From Novosphingobium olei (GTDB lineage: Bacteria; Pseudomonadota; Alphaproteobacteria; Sphingomonadales; Sphingomonadaceae): a stretch of 64,000 nucleotides of DNA. The notes under the pieces were generated by a model, which saw only the letters and a program-made list of their open reading frames with translations, ran no database searches and had not been told where the DNA came from. Positions 47,394 through 55,293 of the stretch are shown here, piece by piece. Location: assembly GCF_012927405.1 (NCBI RefSeq), contig NZ_JABBGM010000004.1, positions 1 through 64,000 on the forward strand, in the 5' to 3' direction. Position numbers and translations under genes: made by a program. The first letter of the stretch is position 1, and the number at the start of each line of letters is the position of its first letter.

Positions 47394-47783
47394 TTACCTG
47401 GTCGCCTGGGCGAGATAGGCGATCAGGTCGGCGCGGTCCTGCGGGTTGGGAATGCCGGCGAACGGCATCTTGTTGCCCGGAACGTACTTGGCGGGCGCCG
47501 CAAGATAGGCGTCAAGCGTCTGTGCGTTCCACGTCACGCCCTTGCCCTTCATCGCCGGGGAATAGGCATAGCCCGCGACCGATCCAGCCTTGCGGCCGAT
47601 AATGCCCTTCATCGAGGGGCCGAGGCGCGTGGCGCCAGTATTGAGATCATGGCAGGCGGCACAACGGGCGTAGACCGTCTTGCCCTTGGCCGGATCCCCC
47701 GCAGCCTGCGCACTGGCGGCGGTCACCACCAGCGCGGCGCCTGCCATGATGCCAAAGCCGATCCCCGAACGAAGAAACGCCAT
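47394..47783 (-). CDS. Periplasmic class I cytochrome c
   Basis: The 129-residue product has a signal peptide (MAFLRSGIGFGIMAGAALVV, cleavage near AQA), one heme site CAACH, and a distal Met in GNKMPFAGI. The fold resembles mitochondrial/alphaproteobacterial cytochrome c (GPSMKGIIGRKAGSVAGYAYSPAMK, WNAQTLDAYL). It probably carries electrons to a terminal oxidase in the periplasm. The ATG at 47783 has GGGAG eight bases upstream. Its immediate neighbours are not respiratory genes. Confidence 0.95.
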   Translation of the reverse strand: MAFLRSGIGFGIMAGAALVVTAASAQAAGDPAKGKTVYARCAACHDLNTGATRLGPSMKGIIGRKAGSVAGYAYSPAMKGKGVTWNAQTLDAYLAAPAKYVPGNKMPFAGIPNPQDRADLIAYLAQATR

Positions 47784-47873
47784 CGAAAACTCCCGAATTG
47801 CAGAGACCTGATACCCGCTGTCAGCTTTCGCGCCTCTGAACACTTCCGGCGGCAGAGGCAAACCCCTTTTCGT

Positions 47874-49343
47874 TCAAGCCGCTACCGGCGCGCTGACGGC
47901 CCCCAGCTCTGGGATGCCGACCGAGCGGCGGCCGCCATAATCGGTGCGCACCACGATCAGCCCGCTTTTTTCGAGATGTTCGAGCAGACGCCGGATGCGC
48001 CCGGGCGAGCGCGTGCCATAGGCTTCGGCAAGGCGTTCGTCGTCGGGGCACGGCGCGCCCTCGCTCGCGGCCACGGCCAGAAGCAGGAAGGGGGCGAGCA
48101 GATCATCGGGCACGTTGCGCGCGATCTTGAGCAACAGCTGCCAGGCGGGATCGGCGTCATCGGGGATGCCGGCGACCGCCATCGCGAAACGGCGGCGGAA
48201 CGCGGCAAGGTCGATGCCGGTGTTGGCAAGCCGCTGCATCCGGCAACGGACGGTGAAATCCTGATAGAGCTGCGCGGCAGGCTGGAAGGTGCAGTCCGGT
48301 TCGCGCGCCATCTCGGCCAAGATTTCCGCCACCTGCGCCGCGGTTTCTTCCTGCATGAACAGGCTGGGTTCGACCGGCGGCTCCACCTGTTCCGATACCG
48401 GCAGCGTGCTTTCGATCTGCCCGAGCAGCTGTTCGCTATCGACCGGCGCCGCTTCGGGTTCCGGCGCGCGCGGCGGCGGCTCCATCGCCAGCGGTTCGGA
48501 CAGCAGGATCGATTCCATCTCCGCCCCGGCGGCATTGGGCAAGGGCATCAGCCCCTGCACCACGTTGCGCGCCCGCGTCTCGACATCGCCGATGCGCACG
48601 CCCACCGGCCGACGCGCGATCGCCGGGCCAAGGCCGAGGAAGTGGCCGCGTTCCAGATCGCGGATCTGTTCGGCCTGGCGACGCTCCATTCCCAGAAGGT
48701 CCGCCGCGCGCGCCATGTCGATATCGAGGAAGGTGCGCCCCATGAGGAAGTTCGAGGCTTCGGCCGCGACATTCTTGGCAAGCTTGGCAAGCCGCTGGGT
48801 GGCGATGACCCCGGCAAGCCCGCGCTTGCGACCGCGACACATCAGGTTGGTCATCGCGCCGAGCGAAAGGCGCCGCACTTCGTCGGTCACGTCCCCGGCG
48901 GCGGCGGGCGCGAACATCTGCGCTTCATCGACGACGACCAGCGCGGGATACCATTCGTCGCGCGGGGCATCGAATAGGGTGTTGAGGAACACCGCGGCAC
49001 AGCGCATCTGCGCTTCGAGCTCCAGACCGTCGAGCGTCAGCACCACCGAGGCGCGGTGCTTGCGGATGCGCGCGGCGAGCTTGGCGATTTCCGCCTGGTC
49101 ATAGGCCGAGCCATCGACGACAACATGGCCGAACGCTTCGGACAGCGAGGCGAAATCGCCTTCGGGATCGATCACCACCTGCTGCACCACACTGGCGCTC
49201 TGTTCGAGCAGGCGGCGCAGGAGATGCGACTTGCCGGACCCGGAATTGCCCTGCACGAGCAGGCGGGTCGCAAGAAGCTCCTCGATGTCGATCCGGACGG
49301 GGGAGCCGGTGCGCTCTGCCCCAATGACGATGGATGCGCTCAC
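47874..49343 (-). CDS. HerA/DUF87-type ATPase
   Basis: The 489-residue product is a HerA/FtsK-superfamily ATPase. It has Walker A LVQGNSGSGKSHLLRRLLE, Walker B PALVVVDEAQMF, and the conserved Arg/Gln of RGLAGVIATQRLAKL. After residue 260 a linker rich in Pro/Glu leads to a C-terminal domain ending in a winged-helix-like segment (GRIRRLLEHLEKSGLIVVRTDY). HerA usually works with the NurA nuclease in DNA end processing, but no nurA is adjacent here. It may be a DNA translocase with a separate partner. Function is unknown beyond the ATPase call. Confidence 0.85.
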   Translation of the reverse strand: MSASIVIGAERTGSPVRIDIEELLATRLLVQGNSGSGKSHLLRRLLEQSASVVQQVVIDPEGDFASLSEAFGHVVVDGSAYDQAEIAKLAARIRKHRASVVLTLDGLELEAQMRCAAVFLNTLFDAPRDEWYPALVVVDEAQMFAPAAAGDVTDEVRRLSLGAMTNLMCRGRKRGLAGVIATQRLAKLAKNVAAEASNFLMGRTFLDIDMARAADLLGMERRQAEQIRDLERGHFLGLGPAIARRPVGVRIGDVETRARNVVQGLMPLPNAAGAEMESILLSEPLAMEPPPRAPEPEAAPVDSEQLLGQIESTLPVSEQVEPPVEPSLFMQEETAAQVAEILAEMAREPDCTFQPAAQLYQDFTVRCRMQRLANTGIDLAAFRRRFAMAVAGIPDDADPAWQLLLKIARNVPDDLLAPFLLLAVAASEGAPCPDDERLAEAYGTRSPGRIRRLLEHLEKSGLIVVRTDYGGRRSVGIPELGAVSAPVAA

Positions 49344-49354
49344 AGGACGAGGCT

Positions 49355-49390
49355 CTGGCGGGGCAAGGCCGAATCAGCAAGCCCCGCCAG
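49355..49390 (-). terminator. Hairpin between the GH3 gene and the HerA-like gene
   Basis: CTGGCGGGGC (49355-49364) pairs perfectly with GCCCCGCCAG (49381-49390) around a 16-base loop. It lies 52 bases after the GH3 stop and 12 bases before the HerA-like start. No T run follows; possible attenuation or leader structure. Confidence 0.45.
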
Positions 49391-49441
49391 GCGCGTCATC
49401 CCCGGGTTTACGTTGAATGGCCCGACTTTGCGGCGAAGGGT

Positions 49442-51370
49442 TCAGCGATACGTAAGCCCTGCACCGCGCCGGTACAGCGGATTGCGGCTGTCGTCGCTGC
49501 GCGCGGGGTCCTGCGCCGCCACGGCCTGCGCGGAGGACGGCAGTTCGAAAGGCAGGTGTCCTTGCGGCTTTGCCTTGCCCGTCACCAGATCGAGCAGCAC
49601 CGCGTCGCTGGCGCCGAACAGGCCGAACAGCGCACTCGCCTTGTTCAGGGCCAGTGCATCCTTCAGCGCGGTCAGCACAGCGGGCCGGTCCAGGTCGACC
49701 GCGACCACGGTGGGCACCCGCGCGGCGGCAAAGGCGACCGTCCGTGTTGCTTCGTCATCGGCACGGAAATCGAGCCGCCCTTCATGCTGGCGCGATCCGA
49801 AGAAGGCGCCGGGGTGCAGCAGTTCATGCGGCGTCGCCACGCGCACCAGCGCCACATCGGCGCGGGCGATGTCGTCCACGGGCTCAAGCCCGGCCGCCCG
49901 CGCTGCATCGGCGGAAACGCCCGAAAGCCAGACCTTGCGCGCGGACCGCAACGGCAGCAGGCCGCCGCGGTTCTCCAGCAGCACCTGGCCTGCGCGCTGC
50001 GCCGCGTCCGCCTGGGCCTGTACCGCCGGATCGCCCAGCACGTGCGCGGCCGCCTGCGGATCGACATAGGGATTGTCGAACAGGCCCAGCTGGAACTTCA
50101 GCGCCAGCACCCGGCGCGCCGCCTGGTTCACCCGCGCGATTGACAGCTTGCCCGCCTTGATCGCAGCCAGCAGCGGCGCTGGGTCGGCCACGCCGCCGAA
50201 CTGATCGATGCCGGCATTGGCACCCAGTGCAAAGCGGTCGCTTTCGGGCATGTCCTCCACGCCCCACGGCATCGCAATGGCAAAGCCCTGCGGCTTTTCC
50301 GCTGTGGGCGCGCGGCACTGTTCGGGGCAATCGTTGGTAATGGCCCAGTCGGACACCACCAGCCCGGTGAAATGCCGGTCCTGCCGGAGCAACCCTTCGA
50401 TCAGCGGCCGGTTGAATCCGCCGCCGACCGGGGGCAGTGGCTTGCCCTTGCGGGTGGCGCCATGGGGGATGACGTAAGTGGGCATGACGCCCGCACTCCT
50501 GGCCGCCAGCGGTCCGTCGAACGCGGCAAGATGGCGCTGGAAGCTGGCCGCATCCAGCTTCGCGTTGCGGCCGTAATAGTTGTGTCCGTCAAACCCTTCG
50601 GGTTCAGCTCCATAGCCCGCCCAGTGCTTTACCACCGTAGCAACGCCGCCCGGCGCCAGCCCATTGGCTCTGCCCTGGAATCCGCGCACGTATGCCCCGG
50701 CAAGCCGCGAGACGGTGGCCGGGTCGGATCCGAAGGTAGCATTGCCACGCGGCCAGCGCGGTTCGGTGTAGAGGTCTGCCTGCGGCGACAGCGCCATCTG
50801 GATGCCAACCGCACGATATTCCCGCGCAGCGATCCGGCCGAAGTTTTCGACAAGCTTCTCATCGCCGATTGCCGCCAGCCCGAGCGGTTCCGGCCACTTG
50901 GAAAAGCCGCCGCCCGACGACGACGCGCCGACGATCACCTCGAAGTGGTTGCGCGGGTCGGTGCTGATCGTCACCGGGATGCCAAGGCGGGTGCCTTCGG
51001 CAATCTTCTGGATCGCGTTGTTTTCTTCGGCGAAGTGCGCCGGATCCGCATCGAGCCGGGTAATGAAACTGTTGACGCCCGAACCGATCAGCCGCGCGGC
51101 ACCATCGTGGTCATAGCTTTGCCCAAGGCCGATTGGGTTGCCCCCTTGCCCCGGCAGCGTGCCGTGCAGCATCAGGCCGACCTTCTCCGCCAGCGTCATC
51201 CGCGCCAGCAGATCATCCACCCGGCGCGCGGTCGGCACGGCGGGGTTTTCATAGGCATCGAGCGCGCCGTTGTGATTGAGATCCCGCCACGTTCGCGGCG
51301 AATCGGCCAGCGCCGTCGTTCCCAGCAATCCGGCCAGACCCACGGCCGCCGCCACCCAACGCTTGCCCAT
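49442..51370 (-). CDS. Glycoside hydrolase family 3 protein (beta-glucosidase-like)
   Basis: The 642-residue product has a signal peptide (MGKRWVAAAVGLAGLLGTTA, cleavage near LADS) and the two-domain family 3 layout. The TIM barrel (DLLARMTLAEKVGLMLHG, TVVKHWAGYG) holds the nucleophile Asp in GLVVSDWAI. A C-terminal alpha/beta domain (VLLENRGGLLPL) follows. After the signal comes DLNHNGALDAYENP, a calcium-loop-like segment seen in several exported family 3 enzymes. It probably releases glucose or xylose from periplasmic oligosaccharides. GGGAG lies before the ATG at 51370. No transporter or other hydrolase is adjacent. Confidence 0.9.
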   Translation of the reverse strand: MGKRWVAAAVGLAGLLGTTALADSPRTWRDLNHNGALDAYENPAVPTARRVDDLLARMTLAEKVGLMLHGTLPGQGGNPIGLGQSYDHDGAARLIGSGVNSFITRLDADPAHFAEENNAIQKIAEGTRLGIPVTISTDPRNHFEVIVGASSSGGGFSKWPEPLGLAAIGDEKLVENFGRIAAREYRAVGIQMALSPQADLYTEPRWPRGNATFGSDPATVSRLAGAYVRGFQGRANGLAPGGVATVVKHWAGYGAEPEGFDGHNYYGRNAKLDAASFQRHLAAFDGPLAARSAGVMPTYVIPHGATRKGKPLPPVGGGFNRPLIEGLLRQDRHFTGLVVSDWAITNDCPEQCRAPTAEKPQGFAIAMPWGVEDMPESDRFALGANAGIDQFGGVADPAPLLAAIKAGKLSIARVNQAARRVLALKFQLGLFDNPYVDPQAAAHVLGDPAVQAQADAAQRAGQVLLENRGGLLPLRSARKVWLSGVSADAARAAGLEPVDDIARADVALVRVATPHELLHPGAFFGSRQHEGRLDFRADDEATRTVAFAAARVPTVVAVDLDRPAVLTALKDALALNKASALFGLFGASDAVLLDLVTGKAKPQGHLPFELPSSAQAVAAQDPARSDDSRNPLYRRGAGLTYR

Positions 51371-51429
51371 CGCATTCTCCCACGCACTCTTTTGACAGCG
51401 CAGGACATATCGCATTCACAATGCGTTGC

Positions 51430-51462
51430 AAGGCCGCTCCGGGTTCGCCCCGGAGCGGCCTT
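51430..51462 (-). terminator. Rho-independent-type terminator after ahpF
   Basis: AAGGCCGCTCCGGG (51430-51443) pairs perfectly with its complement at 51449-51462 (14 base pairs, five-base loop). It lies about 40 bases after the ahpF stop and before the GH3 gene. The T run is short, but stem stability is very high. Confidence 0.72.
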
Positions 51463-51500
51463 GGCGGTCGACGCATCAACGATCGCGGTGCAATCGCGCC

Positions 51501-53057
51501 TCAGTGTCGGATCAGGTAATCGAACGCGGAAAGCGCTGCCTTGCTGCCCTCGCCCATCGCAATGACGATCTGCTTGTAGGGCACGGTTGTCGCATCCCCG
51601 GCCGCGAATACACCCGCAAGGCTGGTCTCGCCCCGCGCGTCGATTTCGATTTCACCCCGGTTGCTCAGAGCAAGTGTGCCATCAAGCCATTCGGTGTTGG
51701 GAACAAGGCCGATCTGCACGAAGATGCCTTCCAGCGTCACCTCGTGCTCCTCCTCGGTGTTCCGGTTGCGATAGCGCAGGCCCGTGACCTTGTCGCCATC
51801 GCCGATCACTTCGGTGGTGAGTGCCGAGGTGATGATTGTGACGTTGGGCAGCGAGCGCAGCTTGTCCTGCAGCACCGCGTCGGCGCGCAACACGCTGTCG
51901 AATTCGATCAGGGTGACGTGCGCGACGATCCCGGCGAGGTCGATTGCCGCTTCCACACCCGAATTGCCGCCGCCGATCACCGCCGTGCGCTTGCCCTTGA
52001 ACAGCGGACCATCGCAATGCGGGCAATAGGCGACCCCACGGTTCCGATACTCTTCTTCACCCGGCACGCCCATCTGGCGCCAGCGGGCGCCGGTCGACAG
52101 GATGATTGTCTTGGCCTTCAGGCTGGCGCCGCTTTCCAGTTCGATGGTGGCATAGCCATCGCCGTTCGCCGGCTTGAGCGCGCTGGCCCTCTGCAGATTC
52201 ATCACGTCGACGTCGTATTCCTTGACGTGGCCTTCCAGCTGCGCGGCAAGCTTGGGACCTTCGGTGTGCTGGACCGAGATGAAATTCTCGATGCCAAGGG
52301 TATCGAGCACCTGCCCGCCGAAGCGTTCGGCGACGACGCCGGTGCGGATGCCCTTGCGCGCGGCATAGATCGCCGCGGCCGCGCCGGCAGGCCCGCCACC
52401 GACCACGAGCACGTCGAACGGCTCCTTGGCCTTGATCTTTTCGGCCGCGCGGGCGACCGCATCGGTATCGACCTTGGCCATGATCTGCGCGAGGTCCATG
52501 CGGCCCTGGCCGAAGATCTCGCCATTGAGGAAGACCATCGGCACGGCCATGACCTTGCGCCGTTCAACCTCGTCCTGGAACAGCGCGCCATCGATCGCGG
52601 TGTGTGTAACGTTAGGATTGAGCGCCGCCATGATGTTGAGCGCCTGCACCACGTCCGGGCAGTTCTGGCAGGTCAGCGAAAAGAACGTTTCGAAGTGCAG
52701 CGGCACGTCGAGCGCGCGCACCGCATCGAGCAGTTCCGCGTCTTCCTTGGGCGGATGCCCGCCGACATGAAGCAGCGCGAGGATCAGCGAGGTGAATTCA
52801 TGTCCCATCGGAAGGCCGGCGAAGACAGCTTCGGCGCGGCCTTCATCGGCGCGGATGGCGAAGCTGGGGCGCCGGGCTTCGGTTCCGTCGAACCGCGCCG
52901 AGACCTTGTCCGACTGCGCAGCGATTTCTTCGACCAGCGCGCGCGTTTCGGCGGACTTGGGGCTTTCATCGAGCGATGCGACCAGCTCGATCGGCCGGCG
53001 CAGATTGCCGAGGTAGGCCTTCAGCTGGGCGGTGGTGGCGGCATCGAGCATGGGCAT
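51501..53057 (-). CDS. ahpF: Alkyl hydroperoxide reductase subunit F
   Basis: AhpF passes electrons from NADH through FAD and two disulfides to AhpC. The 518-residue product has the N-terminal thioredoxin-like domain with CQNC (Cys130/Cys133 in [11 protein letters not shown]). A thioredoxin-reductase-like part follows: FAD-binding [18 protein letters not shown], redox CPHC (Cys345/Cys348 in AYCPHCDG), NADH-binding [12 protein letters not shown] and GVFAAGDAT. The ATG at 53057 has AAGGA nine bases upstream. It lies downstream of ahpC with a 195-base gap containing a perfect palindrome and a hairpin. Confidence 0.96.
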   Translation of the reverse strand: MPMLDAATTAQLKAYLGNLRRPIELVASLDESPKSAETRALVEEIAAQSDKVSARFDGTEARRPSFAIRADEGRAEAVFAGLPMGHEFTSLILALLHVGGHPPKEDAELLDAVRALDVPLHFETFFSLTCQNCPDVVQALNIMAALNPNVTHTAIDGALFQDEVERRKVMAVPMVFLNGEIFGQGRMDLAQIMAKVDTDAVARAAEKIKAKEPFDVLVVGGGPAGAAAAIYAARKGIRTGVVAERFGGQVLDTLGIENFISVQHTEGPKLAAQLEGHVKEYDVDVMNLQRASALKPANGDGYATIELESGASLKAKTIILSTGARWRQMGVPGEEEYRNRGVAYCPHCDGPLFKGKRTAVIGGGNSGVEAAIDLAGIVAHVTLIEFDSVLRADAVLQDKLRSLPNVTIITSALTTEVIGDGDKVTGLRYRNRNTEEEHEVTLEGIFVQIGLVPNTEWLDGTLALSNRGEIEIDARGETSLAGVFAAGDATTVPYKQIVIAMGEGSKAALSAFDYLIRH

Positions 53058-53143
53058 TGTCAGGGTTCCTTCAGGCAGCACGCGGCAACCGCCACGGCGA
53101 GTATGCCGGGCGCGAAGGTGGCTTGTCTGTTATCGAGAGCAGA

Positions 53144-53163
53144 ATGTTTCCCCGGGGAAACAT
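53144..53163. promoter_or_regulatory. Perfect 20-bp palindrome between ahpC and ahpF
   Basis: The half-site ATGTTTCCCC (53144-53153) is followed directly by its exact complement. A partial third copy of the half-site, GGGGAACAT (53166-53174), follows. It lies 87-106 bases before the ahpF ATG, in a position for control of an ahpF-specific promoter. With no loop it is a poor RNA hairpin and a good dimeric-protein site. The regulator is unknown. Confidence 0.6.
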
Positions 53164-53187
53164 CTGGGGAACATTGTTTCGGTAGTG

Positions 53188-53221
53188 GCCGGGCGGCCGA
53201 CTTTGTATCGGACCGCCCGGC
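53188..53221 (-). terminator. Hairpin after ahpC (attenuator or terminator)
   Basis: GCCGGGCGG (53188-53196) pairs with CCGCCCGGC (53213-53221), extended inward by CCGA/TCGG. It begins 32 bases after the ahpC stop. There is no T run, so it could partly reduce readthrough into ahpF, giving more AhpC than AhpF as the enzyme needs. Confidence 0.6.
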
Positions 53222-53252
53222 AGGTATCGGGATCCCTCCCGAAACGTCAGGG

Positions 53253-53816
53253 TCAGATCTTGCCGACGAGGTCAATCGACGGGGCGAGCGTTTCGGCGCC
53301 CTCTTCCCACTTCGCCGGGCAGACCTGGCCGGGGTGTTCGCGCCAGTACTTGGCGGCCTTGATCTTGCGGACCAGCTCGGCGGCGTTGCGGCCCACGCCT
53401 TCCGGGGTGATTTCGATCAGCTGGATCACACCATCGGGATCGACCACGAAGGTACCGCGATCGGCAAGGCCGACGCCGGGGCGCAGATTGTCGAACGCGT
53501 TGGTCAGCGTGTGGTTCTGGTCACCGACGAGGTAGTAGGTGATCTTGCCGATGGCGGGCGAGCTGTCGGCCCAGGCCTTGTGGCTGAAGTGGGTGTCGGT
53601 CGACACGCCGAACACTTCCACGCCGAGTTCCTGGAGTTCGGCATAATTGTCCTGGAGGTCTTCCAGCTCGGTCGGGCACACGAAGGTGAAGTCGGCCGGG
53701 TAGAAGAAGAACACCGCCCACTTGCCGGCGATATCGGCCTCGGTGATGTCGACGAACTTGCCTTCCTTGTAAGCCGTGTTGGCGAAGGGCTTGATCGGGG
53801 TGCTCAGCAGAGACAT
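53253..53816 (-). CDS. ahpC: Alkyl hydroperoxide reductase subunit C (2-Cys peroxiredoxin)
   Basis: AhpC reduces hydrogen peroxide and organic peroxides. The 187-residue product has the peroxidatic Cys47 in FTFVCPTE and the resolving Cys166 in GQVCPAKW, the same spacing as E. coli AhpC. The ATG at 53816 has AAGGA seven bases upstream (start [11 protein letters not shown]). It is the first gene of ahpC-ahpF. No oxyR gene adjoins. An AT-rich inverted repeat lies about 100 bases upstream of the start. Confidence 0.97.
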   Translation of the reverse strand: MSLLSTPIKPFANTAYKEGKFVDITEADIAGKWAVFFFYPADFTFVCPTELEDLQDNYAELQELGVEVFGVSTDTHFSHKAWADSSPAIGKITYYLVGDQNHTLTNAFDNLRPGVGLADRGTFVVDPDGVIQLIEITPEGVGRNAAELVRKIKAAKYWREHPGQVCPAKWEEGAETLAPSIDLVGKI

Positions 53817-53914
53817 GCGATTTCCTTTGCAGTCGCAGGTTATGAAACGGGGCGGCACACGAAGGAGCGCCGGTACGAGGGTTGAGCTAGCGCCTCGATG
53901 TTTCAATTTCCAAT

Positions 53915-53937
53915 GATCAATTCCGGCTAAATTGATC
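53915..53937. promoter_or_regulatory. Inverted repeat upstream of ahpC
   Basis: GATCAATT (53915-53922) and AATTGATC (53930-53937) form a perfect 8+8 inverted repeat with a 7-base spacer, about 100 bases before the ahpC ATG. AT-rich in a GC-rich genome, it looks like a dimer-binding site. The regulator (OxyR or another) cannot be named from the sequence. Confidence 0.5.
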
Positions 53938-54091
53938 GAAAAAGGCGATCAAGGCACCGGAACCAGTCGGTGCATCAAATGTTACTCCGCGCGACGCAGC
54001 GGGTGTAGCCTCTTGCGTTTCATGCATCCGAGTTGCGGTCTTTGCACTTGAAACCAGTTGCGCGACGGCCCAACTGCGCCCCAGAATAAAC

Positions 54092-54107
54092 GAAACGATC
54101 TCGTTTC
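54092..54107. promoter_or_regulatory. Candidate TetR operator before emrA
   Basis: GAAACGA-TC-TCGTTTC is a perfect 7+7 inverted repeat ending 16 bases before the emrA start. Size and position fit a TetR-family operator, and a TetR gene lies at the end of the same operon. The pairing is inference. Confidence 0.55.
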
Positions 54108-54123
54108 ATTACAGGATCCCACG

Positions 54124-55293
54124 ATGGACGAGCCCACTGCCACCCCCTCCACATCCAGCCCGGCCCCTGCTGACGACCCCACCGCGGCCGCTCCCAATCC
54201 TGGCAAGCGACGCCTGATCGGGCGTATCGCGCTGGGCGTCCTGGCCGTGGGCATACTCTATGGCGGCTATTCGTATTTCGAATACCGCACGTACGGCCGA
54301 TACTTTCAGGAAACCGAAGATGCCTATGTCAAGGCAGACGGTGTGGCGGTCAGTTCCAAGCTTGCGGGTTACGTCCGCAGCGTGAACGTGACGGAGAACC
54401 AGGCGGTGACGGCTGGCAACCTGCTGATCCAGGTCGATCCGACCGACTATTCGACAAAGCTGGAGCAGGCCGCCGCCCAAGTCGAGGTCGCGCGGGCGAG
54501 CGAAGCGGCGACGCGTGCCGGGATCGGCGAGGCGCAGGCCGGTGTGGCGCAGGCCGCAGCCGCGCTTGCCGCCGCGCAGCGCGATCTTGCCTACCTGAAC
54601 GGCGAAGTCGCCCGCTACCGCCCACTCGCCGCGAGTGGGGCCGAGCCGAAGCAGGCGCTCGACCAGCTCGTGTCGAACCGTGACAAGGCCGCGGCGCAGG
54701 TGCGCGCGCAGCAATCGGCGCTGCAGGCTGCCCGGGCCAAGGTTGCCACGACGCAGGCACAGGTGGGCCAGACCGCCGCGCAGATCGAAGCCGCACGGGC
54801 CCAGCAACAGGCCGCGCGCAACGATCTTGCCACCACGCGTATCATCGCGCCGATCAATGGCAAGGTTGCCTCTTCCGGCGTGCGCATCGGGCAGTACGTC
54901 CAGCCCGGCCAGCGGCTGCTGACGATCGTCCCAACCGACAAGATCTATGTCGAGGCAAACTTCAAGGAAACGCAGATCGGCCTGATGCGCCCCGGCCAGC
55001 CGGTCAAGATCAAGGTCGATGCGCTGCCCGACGTGGAATTCCACGGCCAGGTGGAAAGCATCACGCCCGGCACCGGCGCGAACTTCTCGCTGATCCCGCC
55101 GCAGAACGCGACCGGCAACTTCACCAAGATCGTCCAGCGCGTGCCCGTGCGCATCCGCATCAACGCCGGCCCTGAATCCCGCAAGGTCCTGGTCCCCGGA
55201 CTTTCGCTCCACGTCGAAGTCGACACCACCGCCGCCAAGGGCGCGATCAACGCGATCCAGCAAGAGCAGGATCGGGTGCAGGCCCCGAAGTGA
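54124..55293 (+). CDS. EmrA-type membrane fusion protein (HlyD family)
   Basis: The 389-residue product is a periplasmic adaptor for a drug efflux pump. It has a cytoplasmic Pro/Thr-rich tail, one membrane helix (about residues 36-54, RIALGVLAVGILYGGYSYF), and the HlyD-type lipoyl half-motifs (EDAYVKADGVAVSSKLAGYV and TRIIAPINGKVASSGVRIGQYV). A long Ala/Gln-rich coiled coil lies between them (residues 115-240), and a beta barrel follows (VEANFKETQIGLMRPGQPVKIKVDA). The ATG at 54124 has AGGA eight bases before it. It links the MFS pump and the outer-membrane channel encoded next. Confidence 0.92.
   Translation: MDEPTATPSTSSPAPADDPTAAAPNPGKRRLIGRIALGVLAVGILYGGYSYFEYRTYGRYFQETEDAYVKADGVAVSSKLAGYVRSVNVTENQAVTAGNLLIQVDPTDYSTKLEQAAAQVEVARASEAATRAGIGEAQAGVAQAAAALAAAQRDLAYLNGEVARYRPLAASGAEPKQALDQLVSNRDKAAAQVRAQQSALQAARAKVATTQAQVGQTAAQIEAARAQQQAARNDLATTRIIAPINGKVASSGVRIGQYVQPGQRLLTIVPTDKIYVEANFKETQIGLMRPGQPVKIKVDALPDVEFHGQVESITPGTGANFSLIPPQNATGNFTKIVQRVPVRIRINAGPESRKVLVPGLSLHVEVDTTAAKGAINAIQQEQDRVQAPK

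Larger units (their letters stand above)
53817..54123. other. Divergent control region between ahpC and the efflux operon
   Basis: This 307-base gap holds no gene. It contains two clear inverted repeats described separately: GATCAATT-N7-AATTGATC (53915-53937), nearer ahpC, and GAAACGA-TC-TCGTTTC (54092-54107), just before emrA. TTGCAC (54042-54047) and a GAATAA stretch (54084-54089) may be parts of the emrA promoter, but the spacing is not convincing. Confidence 0.55.
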
